DNA of 43,968 bases from Verrucomicrobiota bacterium (GCA_003218885.1 QHOV01000095.1:1-43968), one strand, 5' to 3'. Positions 33,230 to 41,981 are shown, counted from the stretch's first letter. The notes: generated by a model from the sequence alone, not told the origin. Numbers and translations are program-made.

Positions 33230-33269
33230 CGTTAAACCGTTAAACCGTTAAAGCGTTAAAGCGTTGAAG
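33230..33269. repeat. Five tandem CGTTAAAS octamers
   Basis: CGTTAAAC twice, CGTTAAAG twice, then CGTTGAAG, without gaps. It fills half of the gap between the nnr stop and the M50 protease start. Looser copies of the motif continue to about 33290. Confidence 0.65.
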
Positions 33270-33298
33270 CGGATGAAACGTTGTAACCCTTTAACTTT

Positions 33299-34888
33299 TT
33301 AACCTCGAACCTCATTAAACGCATCGCCCAGATGATCGAGGACATCGCGAGGCAATAATGATTGCTCGCTTTGACCATCATTGAAAATCGCGATCTCCGC
33401 AGCGCGCCCGCATACCCACGCACCGGCTCGGGCTGCATCGTAAAGAGATAGACCCTGTCCGACCAAGCCCGCGCAGACTCCAGTGAGAATATCGCCCATT
33501 CCGCCCGTGGCCATTCCCGGATTGCCGGTCGTGTTGTAGCTCAACGGGCGGTCACGTTGAGCGACGATCGTTCGACTGCCTTTCAACAAAAGAGTCACTG
33601 GAAAACGATTGCAGAACTTCATCGCTGTTGCGGCGCGCGGTTCTTTGTGGTTTGGGAAAAGCCGTTTCATCTCACCTGGATGCGGCGTGAGCAGTCGTTC
33701 GCCTTTGCAACGCCTGAGCAGTGAGGTTTTCTCCGACAAAATGTTGAGCCCGTCGGCATCGATCACCATTTGTTGCTTGGCTTTCTCGATCAGCTCGAGA
33801 ACTTCGGCCGCGCGCGATTTTCCAAGACCAGGTCCCAAGGCCCAGACATCGACTTTTTCTTTGAGGAGGGCACGGTAGGAGTTGACCGGCTTCACCATCG
33901 CTTCCATGGGCGCGGCGCTGGCAACGATCTCATAGATTTCTTCGGGAACAAAAACTTCCACCAGACCTGCGCCTGCTCGCAACGCTCCCTGCGACGTCAT
34001 CAGGGCCGCGCCGACGAATCCTTTAGAGCCGGCCACCACGCCAATGCGACCAAATTGATTTTTGTAGGCGCTGTATTCACGTCTCGAGAGCAAGCCACGA
34101 AAAGCCGGCGGGCTGGCAATGATTTCCGTCGCTTTTTTTTCTGGAGGCCGCAGCTCACTCAGCGGCACAACCTCGGGCCTGCCCACATGGTTCAGCGCGG
34201 TATCCGCCACCAAACCCGGCTTTGCAAACCCGATCGTGACCGTAAAATCGGCGATTACGCAGTCGCGATCCGTTTTGCCGGAGTCGCCGTCGAGACCGGT
34301 TGGAAGATCAACTGCAAACACATAGGCGCCCTTATTTGTCCGCAACTGATTGATAGAACGGCACGCGGCGCGTATCGGTTCGCGCAGCGGCGGCCTCGCG
34401 CCAACCCCGAGCAGGCCATCAAGAATAATCAATAGCGGAGCAGTGCCCGCGAACGCCTCTGCCGCAATTATTTCCTGCGCGGCGGACAATTGGTCAGCGA
34501 CGTCTGTCCAAAGCTCGACAAGAGTGACGCCGGGGTCGGTGCCGCCCCTGAGAGATGGTGTGACGCCCAAAATCTCAGGAGGTCTGCGACTAAGTCCTTC
34601 GAGCTTCTTGCGCGTGAGTTCGCTGCAATCGTCCTTCTTGAAGGCAAGGCGGATTTCGATTTTCCACCCAAGGCCCCGTAAGCATTGCGCCGCCACCAGG
34701 GCATCGCCCGCGTTATGGCCTTTTCCAGCGAAGACAATGCACTTGCCAGGCTTCGGGAAAAATTTGGTGACTGCCTGGGCGACTCCGGCGCCTGCCTTGT
34801 CCATTAGCGCTTCGACTTGTACTCCCCTCGCGAATGCAGCTTCTTCTGCGGCACGCATCTGCGCCGAAGTCAAAATTGGCGAGTTCAA
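33299..34888 (-). CDS. nnr: Bifunctional NAD(P)H-hydrate epimerase/dehydratase
   Basis: Repairs hydrated NAD(P)H. The N-terminal YjeF_N epimerase domain (about 1-220) shows ILTSAQMRAAEEAAF, VFAGKGHNAGDALVAAQCL and VFAVDLPTGLDGDSG. The C-terminal ADP-dependent dehydratase (about 255-525) shows GRIGVVAGSKGFVGAALMTSQGALRAGAGLV, WALGPGLGKS, VIDADGLNIL, TPHPGEMKRLF and NPGMATGGMGDILTG. The track start at 35062 overlaps the amidase; TTG at 34888 lies one base past the amidase stop with GGAG 7 nt upstream and starts just before the conserved LTSAQM, so translation is probably coupled to the amidase gene. Confidence 0.92.
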   Translation of the reverse strand: MNSPILTSAQMRAAEEAAFARGVQVEALMDKAGAGVAQAVTKFFPKPGKCIVFAGKGHNAGDALVAAQCLRGLGWKIEIRLAFKKDDCSELTRKKLEGLSRRPPEILGVTPSLRGGTDPGVTLVELWTDVADQLSAAQEIIAAEAFAGTAPLLIILDGLLGVGARPPLREPIRAACRSINQLRTNKGAYVFAVDLPTGLDGDSGKTDRDCVIADFTVTIGFAKPGLVADTALNHVGRPEVVPLSELRPPEKKATEIIASPPAFRGLLSRREYSAYKNQFGRIGVVAGSKGFVGAALMTSQGALRAGAGLVEVFVPEEIYEIVASAAPMEAMVKPVNSYRALLKEKVDVWALGPGLGKSRAAEVLELIEKAKQQMVIDADGLNILSEKTSLLRRCKGERLLTPHPGEMKRLFPNHKEPRAATAMKFCNRFPVTLLLKGSRTIVAQRDRPLSYNTTGNPGMATGGMGDILTGVCAGLVGQGLSLYDAARAGAWVCGRAAEIAIFNDGQSEQSLLPRDVLDHLGDAFNEVRG

Positions 34889-34889
34889 A

Positions 34890-35732
34890 TTAGCTCTCCG
34901 GATTTTTTGGAACGGCGCTTGCCTCTGACTCCGTTGGTTTGGATGAGCTTTTCTTCTTTCGCGCGCTTTTTTTGTGCGAACGCTTGGACTGGCGATGTTC
35001 AGATTTGGCCACCTTGGTTTGATCGATGTACGGTTGCAGGGGGATGCTTTCGCTCGTCGCAACTCGCGTGGTCGTCAGGGCACCAGCAACCGAATTACGC
35101 CCGCGAACTCCTGCTGCAATTTCTTCTGCGAGTTTTTGGCGGTAGGAAGCAGTTTGGGCATACGCAGCTTCAGTTGGGTTTGTGAGGAAACCGCATTCCA
35201 CCAGCACTGCCGGAATGTTCGTCTTTCGCAATACGTAGTAACCACGGCGCCGCACTCCGCGATTGGACGAAGGCGCGCCCCCAGCGACAAAATAATGGAC
35301 GGCTGAGGCGAGCTGCAAGCTGTCGCGACTGTAAAAATATGTTTCTATGCCACCCGCCCCCATCCTCCTTGCCGAGTTGAAATGGATACATACGAAAATG
35401 GCGTTGCGATAGGAGTTGGCGATTGCAACTCGCGTGGGCAACGGAACAAACACGTCGCTGTCCCGGGTCATCACTACGCGATAGCCGCTGGCTGTCAGAA
35501 GATTTCTAAGGCGCTGCGCGACGTCCAGGGTCATTTCTTTTTCTGCAACCCTCTGACCGGGAATCCCGCCGCGGTCATGGCCCCCATGTCCCGCATCGAT
35601 CACCACAGTGGTGGGTGAGCCGATGTTTTGAGAAGCGCGGCTAGTCTGCGCTGCAGGGGAACTGCCGCATGCCAGAATGGCGATCAGCAAACTCACAGCA
35701 AACAAACGGAATCGGCAAAAATTTCTTGGCAT
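34890..35732 (-). CDS. N-acetylmuramoyl-L-alanine amidase (Amidase_3)
   Basis: A 280-residue exported amidase. Signal peptide near 5-30 (FAVSLLIAILACGSSPAA). Zinc and catalytic residues are in VVIDAGHGGHDRGG, EKEMTLDVAQRLRN, IFVCIHFNSARR and VLVECGFLTNPTEAAY. The C-terminal 60 residues are strongly basic (SKRSHKKSARKKKSSSKPTE), which could bind wall polymer. The ATG at 35732 overlaps the upstream stop (TGATG); the track's 35735 is a GTG. It is the third gene of a minus-strand run: TPR protein, secreted protein, amidase, nnr. Its role is peptidoglycan hydrolysis in growth or division. Confidence 0.92.
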   Translation of the reverse strand: MPRNFCRFRLFAVSLLIAILACGSSPAAQTSRASQNIGSPTTVVIDAGHGGHDRGGIPGQRVAEKEMTLDVAQRLRNLLTASGYRVVMTRDSDVFVPLPTRVAIANSYRNAIFVCIHFNSARRMGAGGIETYFYSRDSLQLASAVHYFVAGGAPSSNRGVRRRGYYVLRKTNIPAVLVECGFLTNPTEAAYAQTASYRQKLAEEIAAGVRGRNSVAGALTTTRVATSESIPLQPYIDQTKVAKSEHRQSKRSHKKSARKKKSSSKPTESEASAVPKNPES

Positions 35733-36643
35733 CACTGGTTGTCTTTAGGCAAGTCGGGCGGGCGAGCGGAAAGTTTCGGTGCCGTGCTGCGCGAGCTTTG
35801 CGCAGGGGTCTCGATCACGCCGCCGCGCACTGCTACCTCTCCGTTTGCGGAATGGACGAGGCGAGGCCGGGTTTTAGTTTCCATGAATGAAGAATGCGTC
35901 AGCAGTTCGCCATTCAAGCCGATTCGGGAATACGACCAGGCACGCGGCGCCGCACAATGCAAAACATGCAATTGATTGGCGCGATCGATTTCCGCTTGCG
36001 GTTGCTCGAATGCGATGCTTCGGCCTAACGAGTAAGTCGCATAGACAATTCCTGTATCCTTGTCCTGCACGCGTACGTATAAAGACGTATGGTCTGGGAA
36101 TCGGTTGGTGAGCAGCGAGTACGTGCGTGCATCCCCGGGCGCGGGAACGCCGGTTGGAATTCCCACTGTTTGTTGCCAGATCGGCCGCGCGTCGGTCACT
36201 TCGAAAACTCGCGTCCCAGAGTAAAAAAATTTCCCCAAGTCGGTGAAATAAACATGCGTTCGCACATGATAGGCACCGAAATCGTGCACGGGATAAAGCG
36301 AAGCGAGATCAATCTGTCGGGTGACTCTCTGTCCGGCTTCGATTTTCAAAGGTGGCTGCGCGTTTTCGGAGTTGAGCAGCGATATCGGCTGCCCTTCGCT
36401 TCTAGTTACCTCAAATCCAAGCCACGATTGTGCATCGGCGTCGTGTAGCTCGATATCGCGTCCGGCCAGGTTAGTGATGGCGATTGTCGCTACCACCGGT
36501 TCGTAAGCGATGTATTGCAATCGTTTGAATTTCACGTCCACCTGAATTTGTCCCTCTGCTACAGCGGTAAAAAGGAAAATACAGGCACACGGCAGAGCGC
36601 GCCTTAGCTTTGGTAAACCTATCCAGATTGCCGCGATGCTCAT
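35732..36643 (-). CDS. Secreted protein of unknown function
   Basis: The track begins at 36754; the ATG at 36643 gives MSIAAIWIGLPKLRRALPCACIFLFTAVAEGQ, a signal peptide, and a 303-residue protein. The body is beta-rich: VDVKFKRLQYIAYEPVVATIAITNLAGRDIEL resembles the first strands of an Ig-like/BatD-like domain, followed by FGAYHVRTHVYFTDLGKFFYSG. The second half has HTSLYVRVQDKDTGIVYATYSLGR. No catalytic motif. Its stop overlaps the amidase start, so the two are translationally coupled and probably work together in the envelope. Family not recognised. Confidence 0.8.
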   Translation of the reverse strand: MSIAAIWIGLPKLRRALPCACIFLFTAVAEGQIQVDVKFKRLQYIAYEPVVATIAITNLAGRDIELHDADAQSWLGFEVTRSEGQPISLLNSENAQPPLKIEAGQRVTRQIDLASLYPVHDFGAYHVRTHVYFTDLGKFFYSGTRVFEVTDARPIWQQTVGIPTGVPAPGDARTYSLLTNRFPDHTSLYVRVQDKDTGIVYATYSLGRSIAFEQPQAEIDRANQLHVLHCAAPRAWSYSRIGLNGELLTHSSFMETKTRPRLVHSANGEVAVRGGVIETPAQSSRSTAPKLSARPPDLPKDNQ

Positions 36644-36674
36644 GCCGCTTCGCGATGGATAATGTGCAATGGCG

Positions 36675-37772
36675 TCATCGTGCCGAGGTACTCTTCGAAG
36701 GAGGAAAAAGTTGCAAAAGCCGCGACGGTTCCGCCTGAACCGCTTGCAGATCATCGTCGTAATAAACCTGAATTATGTATCCCAGGTATTTCCGCCGACC
36801 GCTGTCTGCGGCAGAACCTTTGGCGCCTCGAGCTTTTTGGCCCGGCCGGACTGTTGCCGCTGCCTCAGCGAGCGACGAGTCAGATGAAGCGCTGCCTGTC
36901 TTTGCGCGCACGTAGTGGACCAGGAGCACCTCTGGATTTGCCCCCGACCAATCGTGGTTTGACGTGAGCCACTCGTTAGTCACATCCGCGTCGGTCAGCT
37001 TGATGTCTTTGTCGTTCACAATCTCGTATAAGAACACGAGGATTTTCACCTTGTTGTGATCGATCACGGCGCCCGGCTGCTTTTTTACGCCGATCTGCAT
37101 AGCCAGGTTTTTCTCCGCGTCTGGATCGGGCGTCTCCGTGGTTTTGACCTGAGTGATACCCATAACCGCGCCTTCCGGGTTGCCACCAATGTCCTTATGT
37201 TCTGCTGCATCAGCTGAAGAGTTTGCGACACCGGAATCCGCTGTGCCGGGAGTTGGCACCCCTAGCTTCAGGCGTTGATTGGCCAGCTCGTATGCGGCAT
37301 CAGCCGACGGCCCCATTTCCTGAAGCTTGCGCCACAGGTCATTCGCACGGTCGAGGAGCTGCATCGATTCGTAAGTCTTGGCCATCTCCTCGAGCACAAC
37401 GGTATTGTTTGGTTCGCTGTCCAGCGCTTCTTGCAAGCGGGCCAGGGCGTTTGTCGTATCGCCCCGATCGCGCAGCTCGATGCCTTCGTGCAGCAACTGA
37501 TCAACAAGCGACGGAGAAGGGGCGGGGACCGCCGCCGGCGAAACTGCCGGCTGCGCCGGTGCTGGCGCAGGTGTTTGCGCGGAAACAGATGGAGCCGCAG
37601 GGCGTGCCACATTCGCTGCGACCGCCTGTGCCGAGATTCGGGCAGCGCGGCCCCTACCGACATAATAGGAGGTTGCGAAAAATATCTCTGCCACTGCCAG
37701 AATTACAATCAGGCCGAGCCCGATGTGGAAGCTGGGATCGATTTGGATAGCGCGTGAGAGAAGAGTCCGCAT
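36675..37772 (-). CDS. Membrane-anchored TPR protein
   Basis: A protein of 365 residues from the ATG at 37772 (the track's 37832 is a GTG). One membrane helix (about 15-38, HIGLGLIVILAVAEIFFATSYYVG), an Ala/Pro-rich linker (60-90), then TPR-like repeats (HEGIELRDRGDTTNALARLQEALDSEPNN, VLEEMAKTYESMQLLDRANDLWRKL). The C-terminal half (KILVFLYEIVNDKDIKLTDADVTNEWLTS, HYVRAKTG, KYLGYIIQVYYDDDLQAVQAEP) is a conserved-looking domain I cannot name. First gene of the envelope run ending in nnr; the gap to the next gene is 31 bp. Likely a scaffold for envelope proteins. Confidence 0.8.
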   Translation of the reverse strand: MRTLLSRAIQIDPSFHIGLGLIVILAVAEIFFATSYYVGRGRAARISAQAVAANVARPAAPSVSAQTPAPAPAQPAVSPAAVPAPSPSLVDQLLHEGIELRDRGDTTNALARLQEALDSEPNNTVVLEEMAKTYESMQLLDRANDLWRKLQEMGPSADAAYELANQRLKLGVPTPGTADSGVANSSADAAEHKDIGGNPEGAVMGITQVKTTETPDPDAEKNLAMQIGVKKQPGAVIDHNKVKILVFLYEIVNDKDIKLTDADVTNEWLTSNHDWSGANPEVLLVHYVRAKTGSASSDSSLAEAAATVRPGQKARGAKGSAADSGRRKYLGYIIQVYYDDDLQAVQAEPSRLLQLFPPSKSTSAR

Positions 37773-37888
37773 AGCGCAATAAACCCACTTCTGTAAGCGC
37801 GCTCTTGCCAGCCTGTCAACAGGCCGCGTCACGCTAAATCGTTAAAAAGGCAGAAAGTTACAACCGTTGCAGAGGTTAAAAGTTGAAT

Positions 37889-37943
37889 CGTTGAACCGTT
37901 AAATCGGAATCCGTTTTACATTGTTACGATGTAACGATGTAAC
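37889..37943. repeat. Tandem octamers (CGTTRAAY and CGATGTAA)
   Basis: CGTTGAAC and CGTTAAAT in tandem (37889-37904), then CGATGTAA twice (37927-37942). The 200-bp gap between the TPR gene and the ACT gene is otherwise degenerate copies of the same short motifs. Confidence 0.5.
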
Positions 37944-37974
37944 GAATCACGAATCATCCGGGCCTGCCTGTTTA

Positions 37975-38445
37975 CTATCGCGAAATATCGTCCTGGCTCA
38001 GTATTTTGAATCCCTCGCCGATCAGCACCGAGGACGCGCATTCTGTGTCGTCCACGTGCAGCGCGATCGCGGCAAAACCTCGCGGGCGGATCAGCAGGGG
38101 ATAAGCGAAATGAACGTTCACCTCCGCCATCACCAATGCGGCGAGCAGTTTCACCAGCTGAGTGGCGACTTCTCGCAACTCCACTACCACCACTTCGCTA
38201 ACGCCAAAGGGAACATTTTTTTCCCGAAACAATTTCTCCACGCGCGCCGGATCGCTGGCGATTATCCGCGCAATGGCCGAGTCGGTGGATTCCGATACGC
38301 TCAAGGCCACGACGTGGGTGTTCTGCGTGTTGAGCAACTTCACAATTTCCAACATCGCCCCGACCTTGTTGGGCAGGAAGACGGAGAACTGCTTCACCAG
38401 CGGTCCTTCCATCTTTGACGTTGTTTCCGGCAAATTAACGGTCAT
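37975..38445 (-). CDS. ACT-domain protein
   Basis: A 156-residue protein made of two ACT domains: VKQFSVFLPNKVGAMLEIVKLLNTQNTHVVALSVSES (about 17-85) and VVELREVATQLVKLLAALVMAEVNVHFAYPLLI (about 86-150). ACT domains bind amino acids or other small ligands. No catalytic domain is attached, so it is a stand-alone regulator, comparable in layout to the small ACT proteins of Verrucomicrobia and Planctomycetes. No linked biosynthetic enzyme is present. ATG at 38445; Met12 is an alternative. Confidence 0.85.
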   Translation of the reverse strand: MTVNLPETTSKMEGPLVKQFSVFLPNKVGAMLEIVKLLNTQNTHVVALSVSESTDSAIARIIASDPARVEKLFREKNVPFGVSEVVVVELREVATQLVKLLAALVMAEVNVHFAYPLLIRPRGFAAIALHVDDTECASSVLIGEGFKILSQDDISR

Positions 38446-38595
38446 TTGAATGGCAGCGCCGCGATGGAACTTCCCACAGGCGCATCAGACGCACTATCTC
38501 ATTCCCGGTATTTCGTTGGCAAACCTAATATCGTGCTAACGCTTCAGCGCGTTATTGAAGCTGTTCATTGCCTGTGACGTCAATATACTGCCGGA

Positions 38596-38982
38596 GTGAT
38601 TGCAGGAGCGCATTTTCTTCTCTACAGCAAAGATCCGGAAGCGGATCGTGCGTTCTTTAAAATCGTGCTGGAATTCCCGTCGACCGATCTTGGCGATGGC
38701 TGGCTTCTATTTGCGTTGCCGCCTGCGGAGCTGGCTGTTCATCCTAGTGACACCGAATTTGTGCAAATGCATGCGGAACATCCAATGCTGGGGGCTGTGC
38801 TCTATCTAATGTGTGACGATTTACGCAGCGTGATTGCCCGGCTGAAAAATGAAGGCGTTGTCTGCTCGAGTCCGGTGGAAGCCGAGTGGGGAATCAGCAC
38901 GAGTCTTCGGTTACCGAGCGGAGGCGAGATCGGCCTTTATCAACCAACTCATCCGACAATGATTGAAATGCATTCGACCTGA
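38596..38982 (+). CDS. VOC-superfamily (glyoxalase-like) protein
   Basis: A 128-residue protein starting at GTG 38596. It has the paired beta-alpha-beta-beta-beta modules of the vicinal-oxygen-chelate fold: GAHFLLYSKDPEADRAFFKIVLEF, LGDGWLLFALPPAELAVHP, then GAVLYLMCDDLRSVIARLKNEGV and STSLRLPSGGEIGLYQPTHPT. Possible metal ligands are His6 and the Glu in GGEIGLYQP. The family includes glyoxalases, dioxygenases and resistance proteins; the substrate cannot be predicted. It precedes lysS by 50 bp on the same strand and could be co-transcribed. Confidence 0.85.
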   Translation: MIAGAHFLLYSKDPEADRAFFKIVLEFPSTDLGDGWLLFALPPAELAVHPSDTEFVQMHAEHPMLGAVLYLMCDDLRSVIARLKNEGVVCSSPVEAEWGISTSLRLPSGGEIGLYQPTHPTMIEMHST

Positions 38983-39032
38983 CAGAGCCGAGTTTCGCAC
39001 GTTCACAAAGGCCTTACATTCGCTCTCCGACG

Positions 39033-40487
39033 ATGGAAGAAGAAAATGAGCTGTTCGCGCTGCGGCGCAAAAAACTCGATGCCCTCCGCGCGAGAGGTAT
39101 CGAGCCGTTCGGTTCTGCTTTTGACGTAAGCGGATCGATTGCGGAGGTGCGCGAGCAATTTAAAGAAGGCGAGACGCTTCGCGCGGCGGGGCGCATCACG
39201 GCGCATCGCGACATGGGAAAAAGCCACTTCCTGGATCTGCGCGACGCCACCGGTCGCATTCAGATCTATATTCACGCAAAAGAAGTTGGGCCGGAGCTAA
39301 TCGATCTTTTTCGCTTGCTGGATATTGGTGATTTCATCGGGGTGGAAGGGACATGTTTTGTCACCAAAAGCGGCGAACCAACACTAAAAGTCCGCTCGTT
39401 CCGGCTGCTTGCGAAGGCCCTGCGGCCGCTTCCCGAGAAATGGCATGGATTACAGGATATTGAGGCGCGCTACCGCCAACGTTATCTCGATCTTCTCACT
39501 AACGAGTGTTCCCGCGCGGTTTTTAAAAAACGCATTGCCATTATCAGCGAAGCGAGGCGTTTCTTCGAGGAACACGGCTTCCTGGAAGTGGAGACGCCAA
39601 TCTTGCAAACGATCGCTGGAGGTGCCGCGGCCGAACCGTTCAGCACACATCACAAGGCGCTCGGCCTCGATCTCTATCTGCGCATCGCGCTGGAGCTCTA
39701 TCTCAAACGTTTGCTCGTCGGCGGGTTCAACAAGGTATTCGAAATCAATCGTAATTTTCGCAATGAAGGGATTTCCAGGAAACACAATCCCGAATTCACA
39801 ATGCTCGAAGCCTATTGGGCCTATGCCGATTTCGAGAAGATGGCGAATCTCGTCGAAGAACTGATTTGTTATCTCGCCGAGAGAATCTGCGGCTCACTAA
39901 CAGTTGAGCATCGAGACGCCGATGGGAAAATTGTTCGCACCATCAATTTAAAACGGCCGTGGCGGCGGGCCCGCTACCACGATGTTGTACGCGAAGTCGC
40001 CGGAAAAAATTGGTTTGCGCTCTCGAGTGAACAGCGCCACGAACGCGCGACCAATGACTTTAAATTGGAAATCTTGCCGCAACTGGCCGATTTCGAGGTG
40101 ACGCAGCATGTGTTTGAAAAGCTCGTCGAAGAGAAGACGATCGATCCTCTGTTTGTGACGCACTGCCCGAAAGAACTGGTGCCCCTGGCAAAGCAAAACG
40201 CAGCGGACAGCTCGCTCGTCGATGTTTTTGAACTGATCATTAACGGCGCGGAGATCGCGCCAGGTTACAGCGAGTTGAACGATCCTATTGTGCAACGTGA
40301 GCGCCTGCTCGAGCAGGCTGGCGAAGAGAAGCAGAAGATCGACGAGGAATTTCTGCTTGCGCTTGAGCACGGTATGCCGCCGGCTGGCGGCGTCGGCATC
40401 GGGATGGATCGGCTCACGATGCTGCTCACCGGCGCCGAATCCATCCGCGACGTGATCCTGTTTCCCCTGTTGAGACCGAAAAAGTAA
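39033..40487 (+). CDS. lysS: Lysyl-tRNA synthetase, class II
   Basis: Charges tRNA-Lys with lysine. Length 484 is usual for class II LysRS. N-terminal OB-fold (about 45-145: LRAAGRITAHRDMGKSHFLDLRDATGRIQIYI), class II motif 1 near FFEEHGFLEVETPILQTIAGGAAAEPF, motif 2 FEINRNFRNEGISRKHNPEFTMLEAYWAY, and motif 3 GMPPAGGVGIGMDRLTMLLTG. The C-terminal RDVILFPLLRPKK is the family ending. ATG at 39033. No anomalies were seen. Confidence 0.97.
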   Translation: MEEENELFALRRKKLDALRARGIEPFGSAFDVSGSIAEVREQFKEGETLRAAGRITAHRDMGKSHFLDLRDATGRIQIYIHAKEVGPELIDLFRLLDIGDFIGVEGTCFVTKSGEPTLKVRSFRLLAKALRPLPEKWHGLQDIEARYRQRYLDLLTNECSRAVFKKRIAIISEARRFFEEHGFLEVETPILQTIAGGAAAEPFSTHHKALGLDLYLRIALELYLKRLLVGGFNKVFEINRNFRNEGISRKHNPEFTMLEAYWAYADFEKMANLVEELICYLAERICGSLTVEHRDADGKIVRTINLKRPWRRARYHDVVREVAGKNWFALSSEQRHERATNDFKLEILPQLADFEVTQHVFEKLVEEKTIDPLFVTHCPKELVPLAKQNAADSSLVDVFELIINGAEIAPGYSELNDPIVQRERLLEQAGEEKQKIDEEFLLALEHGMPPAGGVGIGMDRLTMLLTGAESIRDVILFPLLRPKK

Positions 40488-40782
40488 ACTAACACGCGCA
40501 CCGCGGGCTCGTCCTGGCAGGTATCTGAGCGCGGCTATCCTCTCGGGAGCGTTGAACCTGGTTTGGCATCGGCAAGGCGACCTCGCTCGCTCCGTTCCAG
40601 CGGTCCAAACATCGGTTAAAGAAGACCGACTGAGATGATCCGGGCGATTATCGAGTAGCAATGCGAATGGCTCCAAAACGGACAAAGGGACTTCTACCCG
40701 GTAGGTTCTTTGTCTGTTCGGAGCCCAGTGAACAAGAAAAACCCCAAACAAACACGACCGGGAGAAAGAAAGAAAACACCCC
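40488..40782 (+). other. Intergenic region before surface protein gene
   Basis: 295 bp with no gene-like frame on either strand. The last 50 bp are A-rich and include GGGAGAAAG, a plausible ribosome-binding site for the 40783 gene. Confidence 0.4.
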
Positions 40783-41910
40783 ATGTATTCACTTATTCAA
40801 CTCAAAACGTTAGTTTCATGCGGACGAGATCTGGCGCCCTCGCTGCCTTTACGGCGCGGGTTCCTTCTCATTCCGCTCGTTCTGGTCTGCCTTGCGTTTC
40901 CGCCGCGAGTGCAGGCAGCTTCCGATGTCAATCCGCCGCCGGACGGAGTCTATGGAGGCAGCACCGCCGAGGGGTACAACGCCCTTCGGCACCTCACAAC
41001 CGGCGGATTCCTGACAGCGATTGGTTGGGAATCACTCGCCAGCAACACCACCTCCAGCTACAGCACCGGTGTCGGCGCTGGAACGCTCGCATTAAACAAC
41101 GCAGATGAAAATACCGCCACTGGCGCTGGAGCACTTTTGCTTAATACCGGGGGAGCGGCAAACACCGCCACGGGAGCGCTCTCGCTGATCTTTAACTCAA
41201 CGGGGAGCGATAATGGAGCTCTTGGTGATCGCGCACTCCAAAACAACACCAGTGGCGGCAGCAACAGTGCGGTCGGCAGTCACGCGCTCTTCAGCAACAC
41301 CACCGGTGACTGCAACGCAGCCCTTGGCGACAGCGCCCTCCTTAATAGTACCACCGGTGACAACAATATCGCCATCGGCTGCGATGCTGGGAGCACGATT
41401 ACCACCGGCAGCAATAATATCTATATTGCCAATAGCGGTGTGGACGACGAGTCCAACACCATCCGAATCGGTGACCCGGCAATTATCACGGACGCGTTCA
41501 TAGCGGGAATTCCCGCAGGTGGCCTGGCGGCGATCTTGTTCGACTACAACAGCGGCTCTATAATCATTGGCGTTGGGGGCGCCGTGCCGTTCAGTCAGGC
41601 ACCGCTTATTGTCGGGACAGCAATAAGCAAGACCAATAACACAACCTTTACGCTCAATAAGGCGGGCGTTTACAGAGTGACCTATACGTTGCGAACGGCG
41701 GCCGCTTCGCTGCTGGCCAACGTACAAGTCCACGTCAATGGGGCAGGAGTAGGGCCGACGGCGGCGCTAGTTGTTGCGGGCACTTCTCTGAGTGATCAGG
41801 TGACGTTTGTGGCCAATGCTGGAGACACCGTGCAACTGGTTGTAGGTGGTTTTGCGCTGACCCTGGGGAGTGGCGACAACGCGACCATCAACATCGATAA
41901 AGTTCAGTAA
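40783..41910 (+). CDS. Adhesin-head/BclA-C chimeric surface protein
   Basis: A 375-residue exported protein. An extended signal region (1-46) ends AFPPRVQAA. From about residue 61 to 212 it is nine near-regular 17-residue repeats (one of 16) of the form xAxGxxALxxNTTGxxN, the left-handed parallel beta-roll pattern of trimeric autotransporter heads and S74-type surface proteins. After a linker (IYIANSGVDDESNTIRIG) the last 110 residues (APLIVGTAISKTNNTTFTLNKAGVYRVTYTLRTAAA to NINIDKVQ) match the BclA C-terminal, TNF-like trimerisation domain. It has no membrane-anchor barrel, so it is secreted or held on the surface by another route. The combination suggests a trimeric fibre; that is inference. 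Confidence 0.82.
   Translation: MYSLIQLKTLVSCGRDLAPSLPLRRGFLLIPLVLVCLAFPPRVQAASDVNPPPDGVYGGSTAEGYNALRHLTTGGFLTAIGWESLASNTTSSYSTGVGAGTLALNNADENTATGAGALLLNTGGAANTATGALSLIFNSTGSDNGALGDRALQNNTSGGSNSAVGSHALFSNTTGDCNAALGDSALLNSTTGDNNIAIGCDAGSTITTGSNNIYIANSGVDDESNTIRIGDPAIITDAFIAGIPAGGLAAILFDYNSGSIIIGVGGAVPFSQAPLIVGTAISKTNNTTFTLNKAGVYRVTYTLRTAAASLLANVQVHVNGAGVGPTAALVVAGTSLSDQVTFVANAGDTVQLVVGGFALTLGSGDNATINIDKVQ
40963..41418 (+). repeat. 51-bp repeats encoding 17-residue units
   Basis: Nine consecutive coding units (eight of 17 residues, one of 16), beginning TAEGYNALRHLTTGGFL and ending IAIGCDAGSTITTGSNN. Gly4, Ala/Leu7-8 and the Asn-Thr-Thr-Gly segment are the most conserved positions. Confidence 0.8.
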
Positions 41911-41941
41911 AGGCAGCCGACAGACGTGTAACTTCTTGGAC

Positions 41942-41981
41942 TCTCGGTCGGATAGCTTTAACAAAAGCATCCGACCGGGAG
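41942..41981. terminator. Long hairpin between convergent genes
   Basis: GGTCGGAT and ATCCGACC (41946-41953, 41969-41976) enclose GCTTT/AAAGC around AACA; outer bases extend the stem with G-T pairing. It starts 32 bp after the surface protein stop. No T tract follows, so it may serve both strands. Confidence 0.55.

Noticed and set aside
39948-40784. 278-residue minus-strand ORF over lysS
   Set aside because: Antisense to conserved LysRS motifs 2 and 3; its length is explained by the GC-rich codon pattern of lysS.
40963-41418. Non-coding tandem repeat
   Set aside because: The 51-bp period keeps frame and encodes regular 17-residue units, so it is a coding repeat of a surface protein.
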